A DNA stretch of 64,000 nucleotides, taken from the NCBI GenBank assembly GCA_023415495.1, contig JAEZKK010000011.1, positions 248,001 to 312,000 on the forward strand. Direction: 5' to 3'. This document shows positions 33,755 to 42,388 of the stretch, one piece after another. Source of the DNA: Bacteroidota bacterium (lineage in GTDB: Bacteria > Bacteroidota > Bacteroidia > Bacteroidales > P3). How positions within the stretch are numbered: position 1 is the first letter of the stretch; every line of letters begins with the position of its first letter. A program made the translations under genes and the position numbers. Below the pieces are notes generated by a model that saw only the letters and a program-made list of their open reading frames with translations, was not told the origin of the DNA and did not search any database.

Positions 33755-34108
33755 ATGGCTTTAATAGAACTAAATAATATGAGTTTCTATGCTTTTCATG
33801 GATGCTTCGACGAAGAGAAAAAGATAGGAACTCATTTTAGGGTGGATTTTGAATTTGAATTAGATACCACAAAAGCAGAGCTTAGTGATAATATTCATGA
33901 CACTGTAAGCTACCTTGACGTTTACCAATTAATCAAAAAGGAATTTGAAACCTCTTCTAATCTTTTGGAGCATATTGCAAGAAGGGCTATGGAGAGAATT
34001 CACCAAGAGTACCCACAAATCCAGAACTCTAAAATAAAGGTAACCAAGCTTAATCCACCTTTGGGCGGGAAGCTTGAGGGAGTGAGCGTTTCTTTGAGAA
34101 GTATTTAA
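33755..34108 (+). CDS. folB: Dihydroneopterin aldolase
   Basis: Folate-pathway enzyme converting dihydroneopterin to 6-hydroxymethyl-dihydropterin. Family signature IELNNMSFYAFHGCFDEEKK at the N-terminus, VSYLDVYQLIKKEF (about 50), HIARRAMERI (about 70) and KLNPPLGGKLEGVSVSL near the end. 117 residues, normal. Its last 59 bp overlap, antisense, the end of the exosortase-like gene. Confidence 0.94.
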   Translation: MALIELNNMSFYAFHGCFDEEKKIGTHFRVDFEFELDTTKAELSDNIHDTVSYLDVYQLIKKEFETSSNLLEHIARRAMERIHQEYPQIQNSKIKVTKLNPPLGGKLEGVSVSLRSI

Positions 34109-34679
34109 TCCATACTGCCCAAATTATAAATATAATTACATAGTGGAAGTAACGGGCAATATGTAAATGGAAGAAGTCTGCGAAATGAGGATATTCTACC
34201 AATACCCATCCAATCGATGTTATCCTTACAGTATTAAAAAAGAGGATAATAGGAATAGATAATAGGAAATAAATCAACCTCTTCCATATAGAATTTCGCA
34301 TAAAAAGCATAATAACCAATAATTGGAATAATTGCTTAACTCCAGAACAAGACTCTACAACTTTTAGAAAAGCAAAATTATTGTTTTGCCCTAATTCGTT
34401 TAGCTTATAAAAGAAAAGAGTATTATCGTAGTAATCGAAATCATAGGGATTAAAGACCTTGGATAGTAATACAGTCCCCTTATATGCAATATCGGTAAAA
34501 AAAGCATATACATCTTTGTTATAAGGACCAAAAAGCCATGAGTCCATATTGGTATTCCAATAAAGAAAATGGAAAACGACTGTAACTGAAAAGAAGATTA
34601 TAAAGTCAATCAGTATCCCACCATACTTTTTGTATAGTTTCTTTAGATTTTCTTTTCTAAAGCTTTTTCCCAATTCCAT
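34050..34679 (-). CDS. Exosortase/archaeosortase family membrane protein
   Basis: Membrane cysteine protease-transpeptidase of the type that processes C-terminal sorting signals of exported proteins. The three family residues can be seen: Cys in KVVESCSGVKQLFQL (about 110), Arg in FFNTVRITSIGWVL (about 152) and His in FHLHIARYFHYVIIF (about 172), set in about six hydrophobic helices. The short N-terminus overlaps the galE 3' end by 37 bp. The C-terminal 15 residues after IKYFSKK are polar and lie antisense to folB. No PEP-CTERM-like substrate is visible in the window. Confidence 0.82.
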   Translation of the reverse strand: MELGKSFRKENLKKLYKKYGGILIDFIIFFSVTVVFHFLYWNTNMDSWLFGPYNKDVYAFFTDIAYKGTVLLSKVFNPYDFDYYDNTLFFYKLNELGQNNNFAFLKVVESCSGVKQLFQLLVIMLFMRNSIWKRLIYFLLSIPIILFFNTVRITSIGWVLVEYPHFADFFHLHIARYFHYVIIFIIWAVWIKYFSKKRSLPQASRPKVD

Positions 34680-35665
34680 GCGCTTAAAGTCATATCGTCC
34701 AAACTAAGTTTTGCCTTCCATCCAAGCTCGTTTTCTGCCAATTGAGTGTCTGCCCAAATCTGTATAATATCCCCAGCTCTTCTTTCTCCTATCTTATAGT
34801 TTAGTTTTAATCCAGTTGTCTTTTCAAAGCTCTTGATTACTTCCAAAACAGTAAAACCATTACCAGTTCCGATATTGAAAAACTCTAATTCGGACTTATT
34901 CTTATTTGCAAAGAACCTATCCATAGATACTACATGTGCCTCTGCTAAGTCTACAACATGGATATAATCTCTAATACAAGTGCCATCCCTTGTTGGGTAA
35001 TCATCTCCAAATACTGTTAATTCCTTTCTGATTCCAATAGCTGTTTGAGTTATAAATGGCATTAGATTATTTGGCACACCATTTGGCAATTCTCCAATTA
35101 TTGAGCTTGGATGTGCACCAATTGGATTGAAATATCTTAGTGCTATTGCTTTAATACATGTTGCTTTAGTTGTGAAATAAAGTATATCCTCTGCCATTTG
35201 CTTAGTATTCCCATAGGGTGATTCAGCAAACTTTGTAGAAGTAGATTCCTTGATTGGGAGAGAGTCCGGTTCTCCGTACACTGTGCAGGAAGAAGAGTGA
35301 ACTATATATTTTATTTCCCTCCTTTTCATATTTGAAAGCACATTTAGTAGGATTCCCATATTATTATTATAGTATTCTATTGGCTTATCGCAACTCTCAC
35401 CCACAGCCTTAAATGCTGCAAAATTAATTACTCCATCAATATCAGTAAAGGTATCAAAGACATTATCGCATTGTCTTTTATCGCTAAGGTCTGCCTTAAT
35501 AAAGGCAGGACGGATACCAGTTATCTTCTCAATTCTATCTATGCTGTCCAAATTAGAATTTGAGAAATCATCAGCAATAATAGCCTTATACCCCTTTTCT
35601 TGAAGAGCTACAACGGTATGGCTACCTATAAAGCCTGCTCCTCCTGTTACTAATATTGTTTTCAT
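34643..35665 (-). CDS. galE: UDP-glucose 4-epimerase
   Basis: Interconverts UDP-glucose and UDP-galactose. Extended SDR: NAD motif VTGGAGFIGSHTVVAL at residue 5, the SSSCTVYG segment (about 123), the catalytic YGNTK (about 151), RYFNPIGAHPSS (about 178) and GDDYPTRDGTCIRDYIHV (about 222). Length 340 is standard. Middle of a three-gene unit (DegT, galE, exosortase) likely to serve surface polysaccharide or glycoprotein formation. Confidence 0.95.
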   Translation of the reverse strand: MKTILVTGGAGFIGSHTVVALQEKGYKAIIADDFSNSNLDSIDRIEKITGIRPAFIKADLSDKRQCDNVFDTFTDIDGVINFAAFKAVGESCDKPIEYYNNNMGILLNVLSNMKRREIKYIVHSSSCTVYGEPDSLPIKESTSTKFAESPYGNTKQMAEDILYFTTKATCIKAIALRYFNPIGAHPSSIIGELPNGVPNNLMPFITQTAIGIRKELTVFGDDYPTRDGTCIRDYIHVVDLAEAHVVSMDRFFANKNKSELEFFNIGTGNGFTVLEVIKSFEKTTGLKLNYKIGERRAGDIIQIWADTQLAENELGWKAKLSLDDMTLSAWNWEKALEKKI

Positions 35666-35682
35666 AAGCTTATTTGTTTTAT

Positions 35683-36813
35683 TTATTTTGAGAAAAACTC
35701 TCTTACCTTAGTTGAAATATAATGAATCGTCTTTAGATTCATTTCTGTATGTATTGGAAGTGAGAGAACCTCTGAGCTTAGCTTGTCCGAAACGCTCATA
35801 TCTCCTGCCATTGAAGCAATGCCTGTAAATGCTTCTTGGCGATTAAGTGGAATAGGATAGTAAATCATAGAAGTTATTCCATTCTTATCTAAATATTCTC
35901 TTAATTCATCTCTTTTATTGTTTAAAACCTTAAGAGTGTATTGGTGATAAACGTGGGTTGAATATTCTCTTTCTATTGGGCAAATTAATTCGTCAATATC
36001 TTTCAATACATGAGAATAAGCTCTTGCTACATCTTGTCTTGATTTGCAATAAGAGTTTAATTGTCTTAGTTTAACGTCAAGTATTCCTGCTTGAATTGCA
36101 TCTAAGCGAGAGTTTACTCCAAGTATTTCATGATGATACCTAATCTTCATACCATGATTGCAAATCATAGAAATCTTTTCAGCAAGTGCATCGTCGTTTG
36201 TGAATAATGCTCCTCCATCTCCATAACATCCAAGATTCTTTGAAGGGAAAAATGAAGTACAACCAATATGTCCTATTGTTCCTAATTTCTGTCTTCTATT
36301 ATCAGAGAATATATAATCAGCTCCTAAGGCTTGGGCATTATCCTCAATTATATATAAGTCGTATTTTTCAGCAATTTTGATTATCTCTTCCATATTTGCT
36401 CCCTGACCAAATAGGTGAACAGGGATGATTGCCTTGGTTTTGGAAGTAATAGCAAGTTCAATATTTTTAGCTGTTGCGATAAAATCATTATAATCCACAT
36501 CTACCATAACAGGTTTTAATCCTAAAAGTGCAATAACCTCTGCAGAAGCAATAAATGTAAAAGCTGGAACAATTACTTCGTCCTCGGGTTTAAGCCCCAA
36601 TGCCATTAAAGCAATTTGGAGTGCATCTGTGCCGTTTCCACAGGTGATTGCATGCTTTACATCCAAGTATTTAGCTAAATTATCAGAGAATCTTCTAACC
36701 TTTTCTCCTCCAATAAAACCGCTTGAGTTAATTACCTCGGAAATCTCTCTATCAACCTCATCTTTAATCTTTAGATACTGACCTTTAAGGTCAACCATTT
36801 GTATCTTATCCAT
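35683..36813 (-). CDS. DegT/DnrJ/EryC1-family PLP aminotransferase
   Basis: PLP-dependent sugar aminotransferase making amino-sugar nucleotides for polysaccharides. CGNGTDALQIALMALGLK (about 60), PAFTFIASAEV (about 85), IIEDNAQALGADY (about 155), and the PLP lysine in TSFFPSKNLGCYGDGGALF (about 188). About 376 residues. Open codons reach 36855, but a -7 box at 36842-36849 lies over them, so the ATG at 36813 is used. Exact sugar substrate not determinable. Confidence 0.92.
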   Translation of the reverse strand: MDKIQMVDLKGQYLKIKDEVDREISEVINSSGFIGGEKVRRFSDNLAKYLDVKHAITCGNGTDALQIALMALGLKPEDEVIVPAFTFIASAEVIALLGLKPVMVDVDYNDFIATAKNIELAITSKTKAIIPVHLFGQGANMEEIIKIAEKYDLYIIEDNAQALGADYIFSDNRRQKLGTIGHIGCTSFFPSKNLGCYGDGGALFTNDDALAEKISMICNHGMKIRYHHEILGVNSRLDAIQAGILDVKLRQLNSYCKSRQDVARAYSHVLKDIDELICPIEREYSTHVYHQYTLKVLNNKRDELREYLDKNGITSMIYYPIPLNRQEAFTGIASMAGDMSVSDKLSSEVLSLPIHTEMNLKTIHYISTKVREFFSK

Positions 36814-36841
36814 ATAATATCTTATCTTTAATAATTCCTTG

Positions 36842-36849
36842 CAAAGATA
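36842..36849 (-). promoter_or_regulatory. -7 box of the DegT-galE-exosortase unit
   Basis: TATCTTTG on the minus strand, 29 bp before the ATG at 36813. It decides the start of the DegT gene. Confidence 0.55.
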
Positions 36850-37061
36850 AGACATTCCATAGAATAAATATATATAAAGAAAACCATTTTAATACAATCA
36901 CATCTCATTTCTTTCTTTAATCTAAATTCATGTATTTTGATTCCAAAAAATCTATTTTTGATTATGCCTTTTATAGACAAACTTTAGGAATGAGAAACAC
37001 ACAAACAAATGTTAATATTCCACCATTACGACAATATCGACTGAATATCAGCAATTATTCC

Positions 37062-37150
37062 AATATTCCACTCCCTTAGTAAAGGGAATAATGGAATATT
37101 ATTTAATAGACTCAGACTTGCACTAAGACAAGTTTGCTTAGTGCCAAGTC
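37062..37150. repeat. Two consecutive intergenic hairpins
   Basis: Hairpin 1: AATATTCCA (37062-37070) with TGGAATATT (37092-37100), with an inner CCCTT/AAGGG. Hairpin 2: GACTTG plus CACTAAG (37115-37127) with CTTAGTG plus CAAGTC, a 13-bp stem broken by one bulge, ending at 37150. AATATTCCA also occurs at 37014. The 350-bp gap from 36890 to 37238 holds no supported gene. Neither hairpin has a T run long enough for a normal terminator. Confidence 0.6.
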
Positions 37151-37238
37151 CAAATCTTTCTATTAAAATCTGAAATAAGTATCCAGATAAAAAAATACAG
37201 ACAGCCAAAAAAGATACGCCGAAACTATTTACAATTTC

Positions 37239-39707
37239 TTACATCCCCATTCCACCTTGCATATTGGTGTTGGATTTTTTTCCTGTGGTTCTATCGTCGA
37301 ATTGGTCGTCCTTTTTGTTTAGTTTTGGATTGATACTTTTTCCGAAATTGAATTTTACTCCTACGCTATACATACGGAACTGGGCTTTGTGAGATTGATT
37401 CCATACTGTGTTTTGGTAGCTATAGCTTGTCTTGGCTGCATCTCTTGCAAAGAGGTTATTTACACCTGCACTTATGGTTAGCTTCTCCTTAAAGAAGGAT
37501 TTATTTGCATTGATATTTACTCCTCTAAAGCTTTCGTACTTAAATATTCCCCATGTTCCACCAGAGGTATAATAGCCTGAAAGGTCTAATTTGTATTTCT
37601 TAGGTAGAGTAAAGCTTAGTGAGCTATATCCCACAAAGGAAAATGCCTCGTTTACAAAATTAAATCCTTCGTTTTGGGAATTATTATTAGTATAGTTCTC
37701 GCTAAGGTAAGCAACTACTGTTAGCCATGGTTTAACAGGGATTGATGTGCTAACGCTAAGGTTTAGGTTATGGGAGTTTTGGATATTGGAAGGCATTGAG
37801 TAATTGATTAATCCATTATTAGCAGTTATAGGTATTTCCGAAACAATATCGTTTGTGTAGCTATAGGTTAGGTTAGTGAATAACACATACATAAATGAAT
37901 GTTGAAGTGAAAGGTTATGTGTGTACTGAGGTTTTAGTTTTGGATTTCCTACCTTATAGGTATAGTCGTTAAGCCATTGTTGGAATGGGTTTAGATTATC
38001 ATAGCTTGGACGAGAAATTCTAAGGTTATAAGAGAAATTCAATGTACTCATATCTGTGAATGCATGTGATAGGCTTAGATTAGGGAATAGTGAATAATAG
38101 GAATTAGTAAAGCTTGTATCATTAATAACCTGATGTCCCTTAATATTTGTATTCTCAGCTCTAAGACCTAAACGCATTGAACTTTTAGAATTAAAGGTTT
38201 TCTTCAATGATGCATAAAGGGCATTGATATTTTCTTCAAATATAAAATTATTAGATTTGTTTGCCTGATTAACATTGTCGAGCTTAGCTTTGAAATCATT
38301 ATCAACATTAGTATAAGCAAGTTTAAAACCAGACTCTAAGCTAAGACTCTCAGAAAATGGTTTGAAATAATCTCCCCTAAGATTATAAGAATAATATGAG
38401 CTATTAGTAATATTTCTCAAATCCTCAATCTTATAGGGGTCAACTTGATTGATTAAATAATTATAGTATTTAGTATTTGAACCTGATTCGTCCATTGATG
38501 AATTTGTTATAAGGTCGAAATTAAAAGCAAGACTTTGTCCAAGAGTGTCGAATTTATGAAGGTAGTTAGCGTTAATAAGTATGTTATTATTATTATTATA
38601 CATTGTAGAATTAGAAATATAGCCAAGAGAATCGAAATAATTACCGCCTCTATTCACCGATATAATTGATGAGGTTGGATAGGTTAGCTTTGGAGTATTA
38701 TTATTTGAGTAGGTTAGGTAGAAACCGATAGTATTCTTATTATTTATCTTATAGTCTGAACCAATATTAAGATTATAGTTCTCGCTCTTCCAATCCATTT
38801 TTGTATTATCTATAAAACGTATTGTATCAAGCCCATTCCCAGTTTTCTTAATAGAGTTAGTTTCCATATACTGAGCCCAACGAGTTGTTGAGAAAGATAG
38901 TGTCGATGTCCATTTATCATCTACATAGTTAAGGTTTACATCACCAAGAATTGAGGCTCTTTCTCCATAATAGAGGTTAGAGCCTAAGGACGCATTCCAA
39001 CCATTTGTTTTCTCTTGCTTAAAGAGTATATTAATAATACCTGCAACTCCCTCAGCATCGTATTTAGCAGATGGATTGGTAATTAATTCAAATCTATCGA
39101 CCTGAGTAGAAGGTATGCCTTTAAGGATTTGCACCATAGAGTTCCAAGGCAGTTTCATATCTCTTCCTTGAAATTGAATCAAGACTCCGCCCTTGCCGTT
39201 TAGCTTAAGGTTATCATCATTGTCTATTGAAACACCAGGTGCTTTTCTCAATAATTCAAAGGCATTGGTAACAGATGTTGCAGTGTTTTTATCAATATTC
39301 ATTGTAAGTTTATCTGCGTCGAGGGTAATTCTATCCTTAAGAGCTATTACCTCAACCTCATCAAGGCTTTGGTCATTAGCTACCATTTCGATATCACCCA
39401 AATCCAAGAGATTTCCCTTTATCATTGATGAGGTAATATCCATTTCAAATTTATTATATCCTACAAATGATATGCTTAGTTTCATATCTTTCTTTTTGAT
39501 ATTCTTAAATTCAAATACCCCATTGCTGTCGGCAGCAACTCCAGAGATTTGTTTATTAATATCTTTGCTCTCTGTTAAAAGACAATTGACAAAGACAAGC
39601 TTTTCTTTTGTGTTCTTATCTATAACCCTCCCTTTTATTGTTGTGGTTTGAGCCATAGTAAAAGAAGATAGACTTAAAAATAAAAGTCCAATAATTATCC
39701 GTTTCAT
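37239..39707 (-). CDS. TonB-dependent-receptor-like outer-membrane beta-barrel protein
   Basis: 822 residues. Signal peptide (1-19), a carboxypeptidase-regulatory-like domain (about 22-105, with TTIKGRVIDKNTKEKLVFVN), a plug-like domain (about 125-230, with NAFELLRKAPGVSIDNDDNL and ITNPSAKYDAEGVAGIINI), then a large barrel with many aromatic strands, matching the OMP_b-brl family. The C-terminus is short and polar with GGMGM. No classical TonB box noticed. Last gene of a five-gene unit with an ABC system and a GntR regulator; its ATG shares a base with the preceding stop. Ligand unknown. Confidence 0.9.
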   Translation of the reverse strand: MKRIIIGLLFLSLSSFTMAQTTTIKGRVIDKNTKEKLVFVNCLLTESKDINKQISGVAADSNGVFEFKNIKKKDMKLSISFVGYNKFEMDITSSMIKGNLLDLGDIEMVANDQSLDEVEVIALKDRITLDADKLTMNIDKNTATSVTNAFELLRKAPGVSIDNDDNLKLNGKGGVLIQFQGRDMKLPWNSMVQILKGIPSTQVDRFELITNPSAKYDAEGVAGIINILFKQEKTNGWNASLGSNLYYGERASILGDVNLNYVDDKWTSTLSFSTTRWAQYMETNSIKKTGNGLDTIRFIDNTKMDWKSENYNLNIGSDYKINNKNTIGFYLTYSNNNTPKLTYPTSSIISVNRGGNYFDSLGYISNSTMYNNNNNILINANYLHKFDTLGQSLAFNFDLITNSSMDESGSNTKYYNYLINQVDPYKIEDLRNITNSSYYSYNLRGDYFKPFSESLSLESGFKLAYTNVDNDFKAKLDNVNQANKSNNFIFEENINALYASLKKTFNSKSSMRLGLRAENTNIKGHQVINDTSFTNSYYSLFPNLSLSHAFTDMSTLNFSYNLRISRPSYDNLNPFQQWLNDYTYKVGNPKLKPQYTHNLSLQHSFMYVLFTNLTYSYTNDIVSEIPITANNGLINYSMPSNIQNSHNLNLSVSTSIPVKPWLTVVAYLSENYTNNNSQNEGFNFVNEAFSFVGYSSLSFTLPKKYKLDLSGYYTSGGTWGIFKYESFRGVNINANKSFFKEKLTISAGVNNLFARDAAKTSYSYQNTVWNQSHKAQFRMYSVGVKFNFGKSINPKLNKKDDQFDDRTTGKKSNTNMQGGMGM

Positions 39708-39949
39708 TATTTGTTTATTATTATGGTTTCTGTATTTGTAACTGTTGTGGTATTGCTTTCATAAATATAAGCTCCACCAACTCTATGCCATTTCTTTGTT
39801 GTAACTGTTTTTGTTCCATCAGGTTTGGTTGTCATTTCTGCCCTATCTATTTTGTCTGGCAATTCATTTACAAAATAAACGGTAAGAATAATTGAGCCAA
39901 TAAGAGCTATTGCTGCGATGGATATTAATAATTTTGTGCTTAGTTTCAT
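39707..39949 (-). CDS. Small membrane-anchored protein (80 aa) of the ABC/GntR unit
   Basis: One N-terminal hydrophobic helix (LLISIAAIALIGSIILTVYF) then a short polar domain rich in Thr and Lys with two similar hairpin-like segments (PDGTKTVTTKKWHRVGGAYI and SNTTTVTNTETI). No family recognised. Its stop overlaps the receptor ATG by one base and its start follows the GntR stop by 2 bp, so it belongs firmly to the operon. Could be an accessory or leader peptide-like envelope protein; function unknown. Confidence 0.7.
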   Translation of the reverse strand: MKLSTKLLISIAAIALIGSIILTVYFVNELPDKIDRAEMTTKPDGTKTVTTKKWHRVGGAYIYESNTTTVTNTETIIINK

Positions 39950-39951
39950 AT

Positions 39952-40311
39952 CTACTTTGTTTTATATTGTTTAAATTCTTCTATTATTTCTTCTATACTG
40001 ATATTTAATTGTTCCATTTGTTTGAACATATTAGGGAGGACATCATGACGAAACTGCTTTTTCCTAATTTCAGTAATAAGAATTGTAGCATTTTCAGATA
40101 CAAAATATCCAAGACCTCTCTTATTATAGATTATCTCATTTTGTTGGAGATAGTCGAAGGTTCGCATAACAGTATTAGGGTTTACCTCGTGTTGGGCTGC
40201 AAAATCCCTTACCGAAGGTATCCTTTCGTTTGCCTTATATTTCTCCCAGAGGATATTATCGCATATCTTATCTGCAAGCTTAAGGTAGATTGGGTTTAGG
40301 TCTTGAATCAT
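39952..40311 (-). CDS. GntR-family transcriptional regulator, YtrA subfamily
   Basis: 119 residues: a winged helix-turn-helix at about 12-75 (NERIPSVRDFAAQHEVNPNT then VMRTFDYLQQNEI, the GntR HTH signature) and a short helical C-terminus of about 40 residues without effector domain, which is the YtrA form. YtrA-type repressors sit next to ABC transporter genes and bind an inverted repeat with AGTGTA/TACACT arms; a match occurs at 41853-41876 in front of the operon. Gaps of 1-2 bp to both neighbours. Confidence 0.9.
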   Translation of the reverse strand: MIQDLNPIYLKLADKICDNILWEKYKANERIPSVRDFAAQHEVNPNTVMRTFDYLQQNEIIYNKRGLGYFVSENATILITEIRKKQFRHDVLPNMFKQMEQLNISIEEIIEEFKQYKTK

Positions 40312-40312
40312 C

Positions 40313-40993
40313 CTATACCTCCTTTTCTTTTAATGCAATATATGAGTTAACCAAAAAGAAGACACCCATTAAATAATATATGATTTTAGGAAGATATTCA
40401 GGAAGATTTACATCTATTAGGTCAATAGGGATATTAAATTCTCCAATTATAGAATATACTATTAATATATTTATAATTGCAAGAACAAACATAAAGCCGA
40501 TAAAATATAATAACATCTTCAATCCTCCCTGCTTTTTGAAATAGATATTCCCAAAGAATACCATTCCTAACATTGGAATAGCTTTTAGATACTGTTTAGA
40601 AAGTCCTAATATCATATCCGACAAACTCGAAACTGAATGTAGTAATTTATTAAAGAATATAGTATCTACTAAGTAACGAGTATAATTAACAATGATAATT
40701 ATTATTGCTAAAGCAATTGGGTAAATTATAAAAGCTGTAATAAAATTATATATGTATTTCTCCTCTGTGCTTGCAGGCAGGTTAAGGATTTGAGACCTTG
40801 TGCTTGGAGAACCAAAATACTCCTTAAATGTATGAATAGCCATTAAAATTAGAATTAAAATTCCTATCGATACCGCTGTAGGCATTAATAATTGAATAAA
40901 GAATATTGCTATCAATACCCTTATATAGGAATTTTGATTTATTTTTAATTCTCTTTTGATTAGATTAAATAATCTATTTATGCTGATTTCCAT
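40313..40993 (-). CDS. ABC transporter membrane protein
   Basis: 226 residues with about six hydrophobic segments, for example VLIAIFFIQLLMPTAVSIGI (about 25), ITAFIIYPIALAIIIIIVNY (about 87) and MLLYFIGFMFVLAIINILIV (about 160). No named domain, but its place between the ABC ATPase and the YtrA-type regulator marks it as the permease. Substrate unknown; relatives respond to envelope stress or antimicrobial peptides, which is inference. Confidence 0.8.
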   Translation of the reverse strand: MEISINRLFNLIKRELKINQNSYIRVLIAIFFIQLLMPTAVSIGILILILMAIHTFKEYFGSPSTRSQILNLPASTEEKYIYNFITAFIIYPIALAIIIIIVNYTRYLVDTIFFNKLLHSVSSLSDMILGLSKQYLKAIPMLGMVFFGNIYFKKQGGLKMLLYFIGFMFVLAIINILIVYSIIGEFNIPIDLIDVNLPEYLPKIIYYLMGVFFLVNSYIALKEKEV

Positions 40994-40998
40994 ATCTC

Positions 40999-41847
40999 TT
41001 ATTTTTTATTGTTGTTAAATAAAGAATTTATTTTCTCTCTGTTTTGGAATACTGCATTGAAAAGCAATTCTATATCAATATTCGATTCCAAATTCTCGGT
41101 ATTTTCCATTACATAGGTATTTCCTGCAATTGAGTCTTCGCTATATATATAATTTCCCTCTCCCTCATTATTTCTTTCCACTCCAAAATAAAGCTTGGAG
41201 GAAATCTCATTATTGCTTGCATTAAGGATAATATTACCGTTATCCATAATCAAAATACTATCTATTAGATTATGCAAATCCCTTACCTGGTGAGTGGAAA
41301 TAATTATTGTTGTTTCATCATTCATGGCTCTAAGTATTATCTTACGAAACTGAGCCTTGGAAGGAATATCCAAACCGTTTGTTGGCTCGTCTAATATCAT
41401 AAGTCTTGAATGTGTAGCAAGTCCAAAGGCAATTATTACCTTCTTCTTGGTGCCATAAGACAATGAGCTTAGCTTAGCCTTTGTATCTTCTATCTCAAAT
41501 TCTTGAAGATAATTATAAAAATCATCCTTTGAGAATTTTGGATAGAAAACCGAATTATACTTCAAATAGTTTTCTATACTCAAACCCGCAACATCAAATT
41601 CTTCATTTAAGAAGAAAACATCCTCAAGAAAGCCTACCTTTCTTTGTTTTGGAATATAATCCATAACCATAAGGTCTCCAGAATTTGGGAATAAAAGTCC
41701 AGAGATTAATTTCAAAAGGGTGGTTTTGCCTGTTCCGTTCTTGCCAAGCAATCCGTGGATATAACCACTTTCTATCTTAAGCGACAAATCATTAATGATT
41801 AGTTTGTTTCGCTTATAAGAAAAATCTAAATTATTAATTTCAATCAT
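40999..41847 (-). CDS. ABC transporter ATP-binding protein
   Basis: Walker A HGLLGKNGTGKTTLLKLISG (about 32), Q-loop region near 80, signature LSYGTKKKVIIAFG (about 128), Walker B RLMILDEPTNGLDI (about 150) and H-loop IISTHQV (about 183). The LSYGTKKK variant of the signature is usual in the CcmA-like ATPases paired with YtrA-type regulators. The C-terminal 80 residues are an acidic extension. First gene of the five-gene unit; the candidate operator lies just upstream. Confidence 0.92.
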   Translation of the reverse strand: MIEINNLDFSYKRNKLIINDLSLKIESGYIHGLLGKNGTGKTTLLKLISGLLFPNSGDLMVMDYIPKQRKVGFLEDVFFLNEEFDVAGLSIENYLKYNSVFYPKFSKDDFYNYLQEFEIEDTKAKLSSLSYGTKKKVIIAFGLATHSRLMILDEPTNGLDIPSKAQFRKIILRAMNDETTIIISTHQVRDLHNLIDSILIMDNGNIILNASNNEISSKLYFGVERNNEGEGNYIYSEDSIAGNTYVMENTENLESNIDIELLFNAVFQNREKINSLFNNNKK

Positions 41848-41852
41848 TTGTT

Positions 41853-41876
41853 AGTGTATTAGTGTTGTATTACACT
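41853..41876. promoter_or_regulatory. Candidate operator of the YtrA-type regulator
   Basis: AGTGTA (41853-41858) and TACACT (41871-41876) form an inverted repeat with a 12-bp spacer, between the -7 box and the ATG of the ABC ATPase. As I recall it, B. subtilis YtrA binds arms of the same sequence with a similar spacer. Confidence 0.65.
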
Positions 41877-41877
41877 G

Positions 41878-41885
41878 CAAAAGTA
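41878..41885 (-). promoter_or_regulatory. -7 box of the ABC/GntR/receptor unit
   Basis: TACTTTTG on the minus strand, 31 bp before the ATG and immediately upstream of the inverted repeat. No well-spaced TTTG found. Confidence 0.5.
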
Positions 41886-42091
41886 TTATACTATTTTGAA
41901 TTGAAAAAACATTTAAGATTATTTATGATTTTAAACCTCTTTCAATGATTCAATAAACCATGAGTTTCTCTTTGTAAATACTATAAACTCTAAGAAAAAA
42001 GAGGATGTAATTTATTTTGTATTAATTCCAGATTTTAATGTTTTAAACCTGAAAAACCCAGAATTTTTGTCCACATTTCAATTATTTTTCG

Positions 42092-42161
42092 TATCTTTGC
42101 ATTTATAAGGGAATGAGTTCGTTAATCCCGAAGAAAATCACCATAATTTTGAAAACTACAT
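42092..42161 (+). promoter_or_regulatory. 70-bp leader of array D with -7 box and two hairpins
   Basis: TATCTTTG at 42092-42099 starts a segment aligned without gaps to 19965-20034. Hairpin 1 keeps pairing through a compensatory change (GGGA 42109-42112 with TCCC 42126-42129). Hairpin 2 (ACCATAAT 42140-42147 with ATTATGGT 42160-42167) is identical in both copies. Confidence 0.55.
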
Positions 42162-42316
42162 TATGGTAGCTACCATAACACTCGTGTGGTAGGTACCATA
42201 AGGGGCGTGTGGTAGCTACCATAACACTCGTATGGTAGCTACCATAGTAGTATTTAAATCAAAGAAAAATTCTTTTAAATCAAAGAAAAATTCTTTTTTA
42301 TTTGATTTCGTTTCAT
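42162..42316 (+). repeat. Phased repeat array D: four 23-bp palindromic units plus 21-bp units
   Basis: Units start at 42162, 42185, 42208 and 42231 around TATGGTAGCTACCATA with variants (TGTGGTAGGTACCATA in the second). Two identical 21-bp units at 42254 and 42275 follow, carrying AAATCAAAGAAAAATTC, then a third in which the word is reversed (TTTGATTTCG). Lies in the gap before the LD-carboxypeptidase gene. The stretch 41886-42060 next to it holds nothing I can name. Confidence 0.85.
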
Positions 42317-42388
42317 TCTTACTTGATATAATTTTGATTAGTCTTAATCCTCGTCCAAAAAAACCAAATAAAAATCTATTTTTTTTAC

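Noticed and set aside
37026..37208. 60-codon ORF on the minus strand
   Set aside because: Coincides with the twin hairpins, has no promoter box or family pattern.
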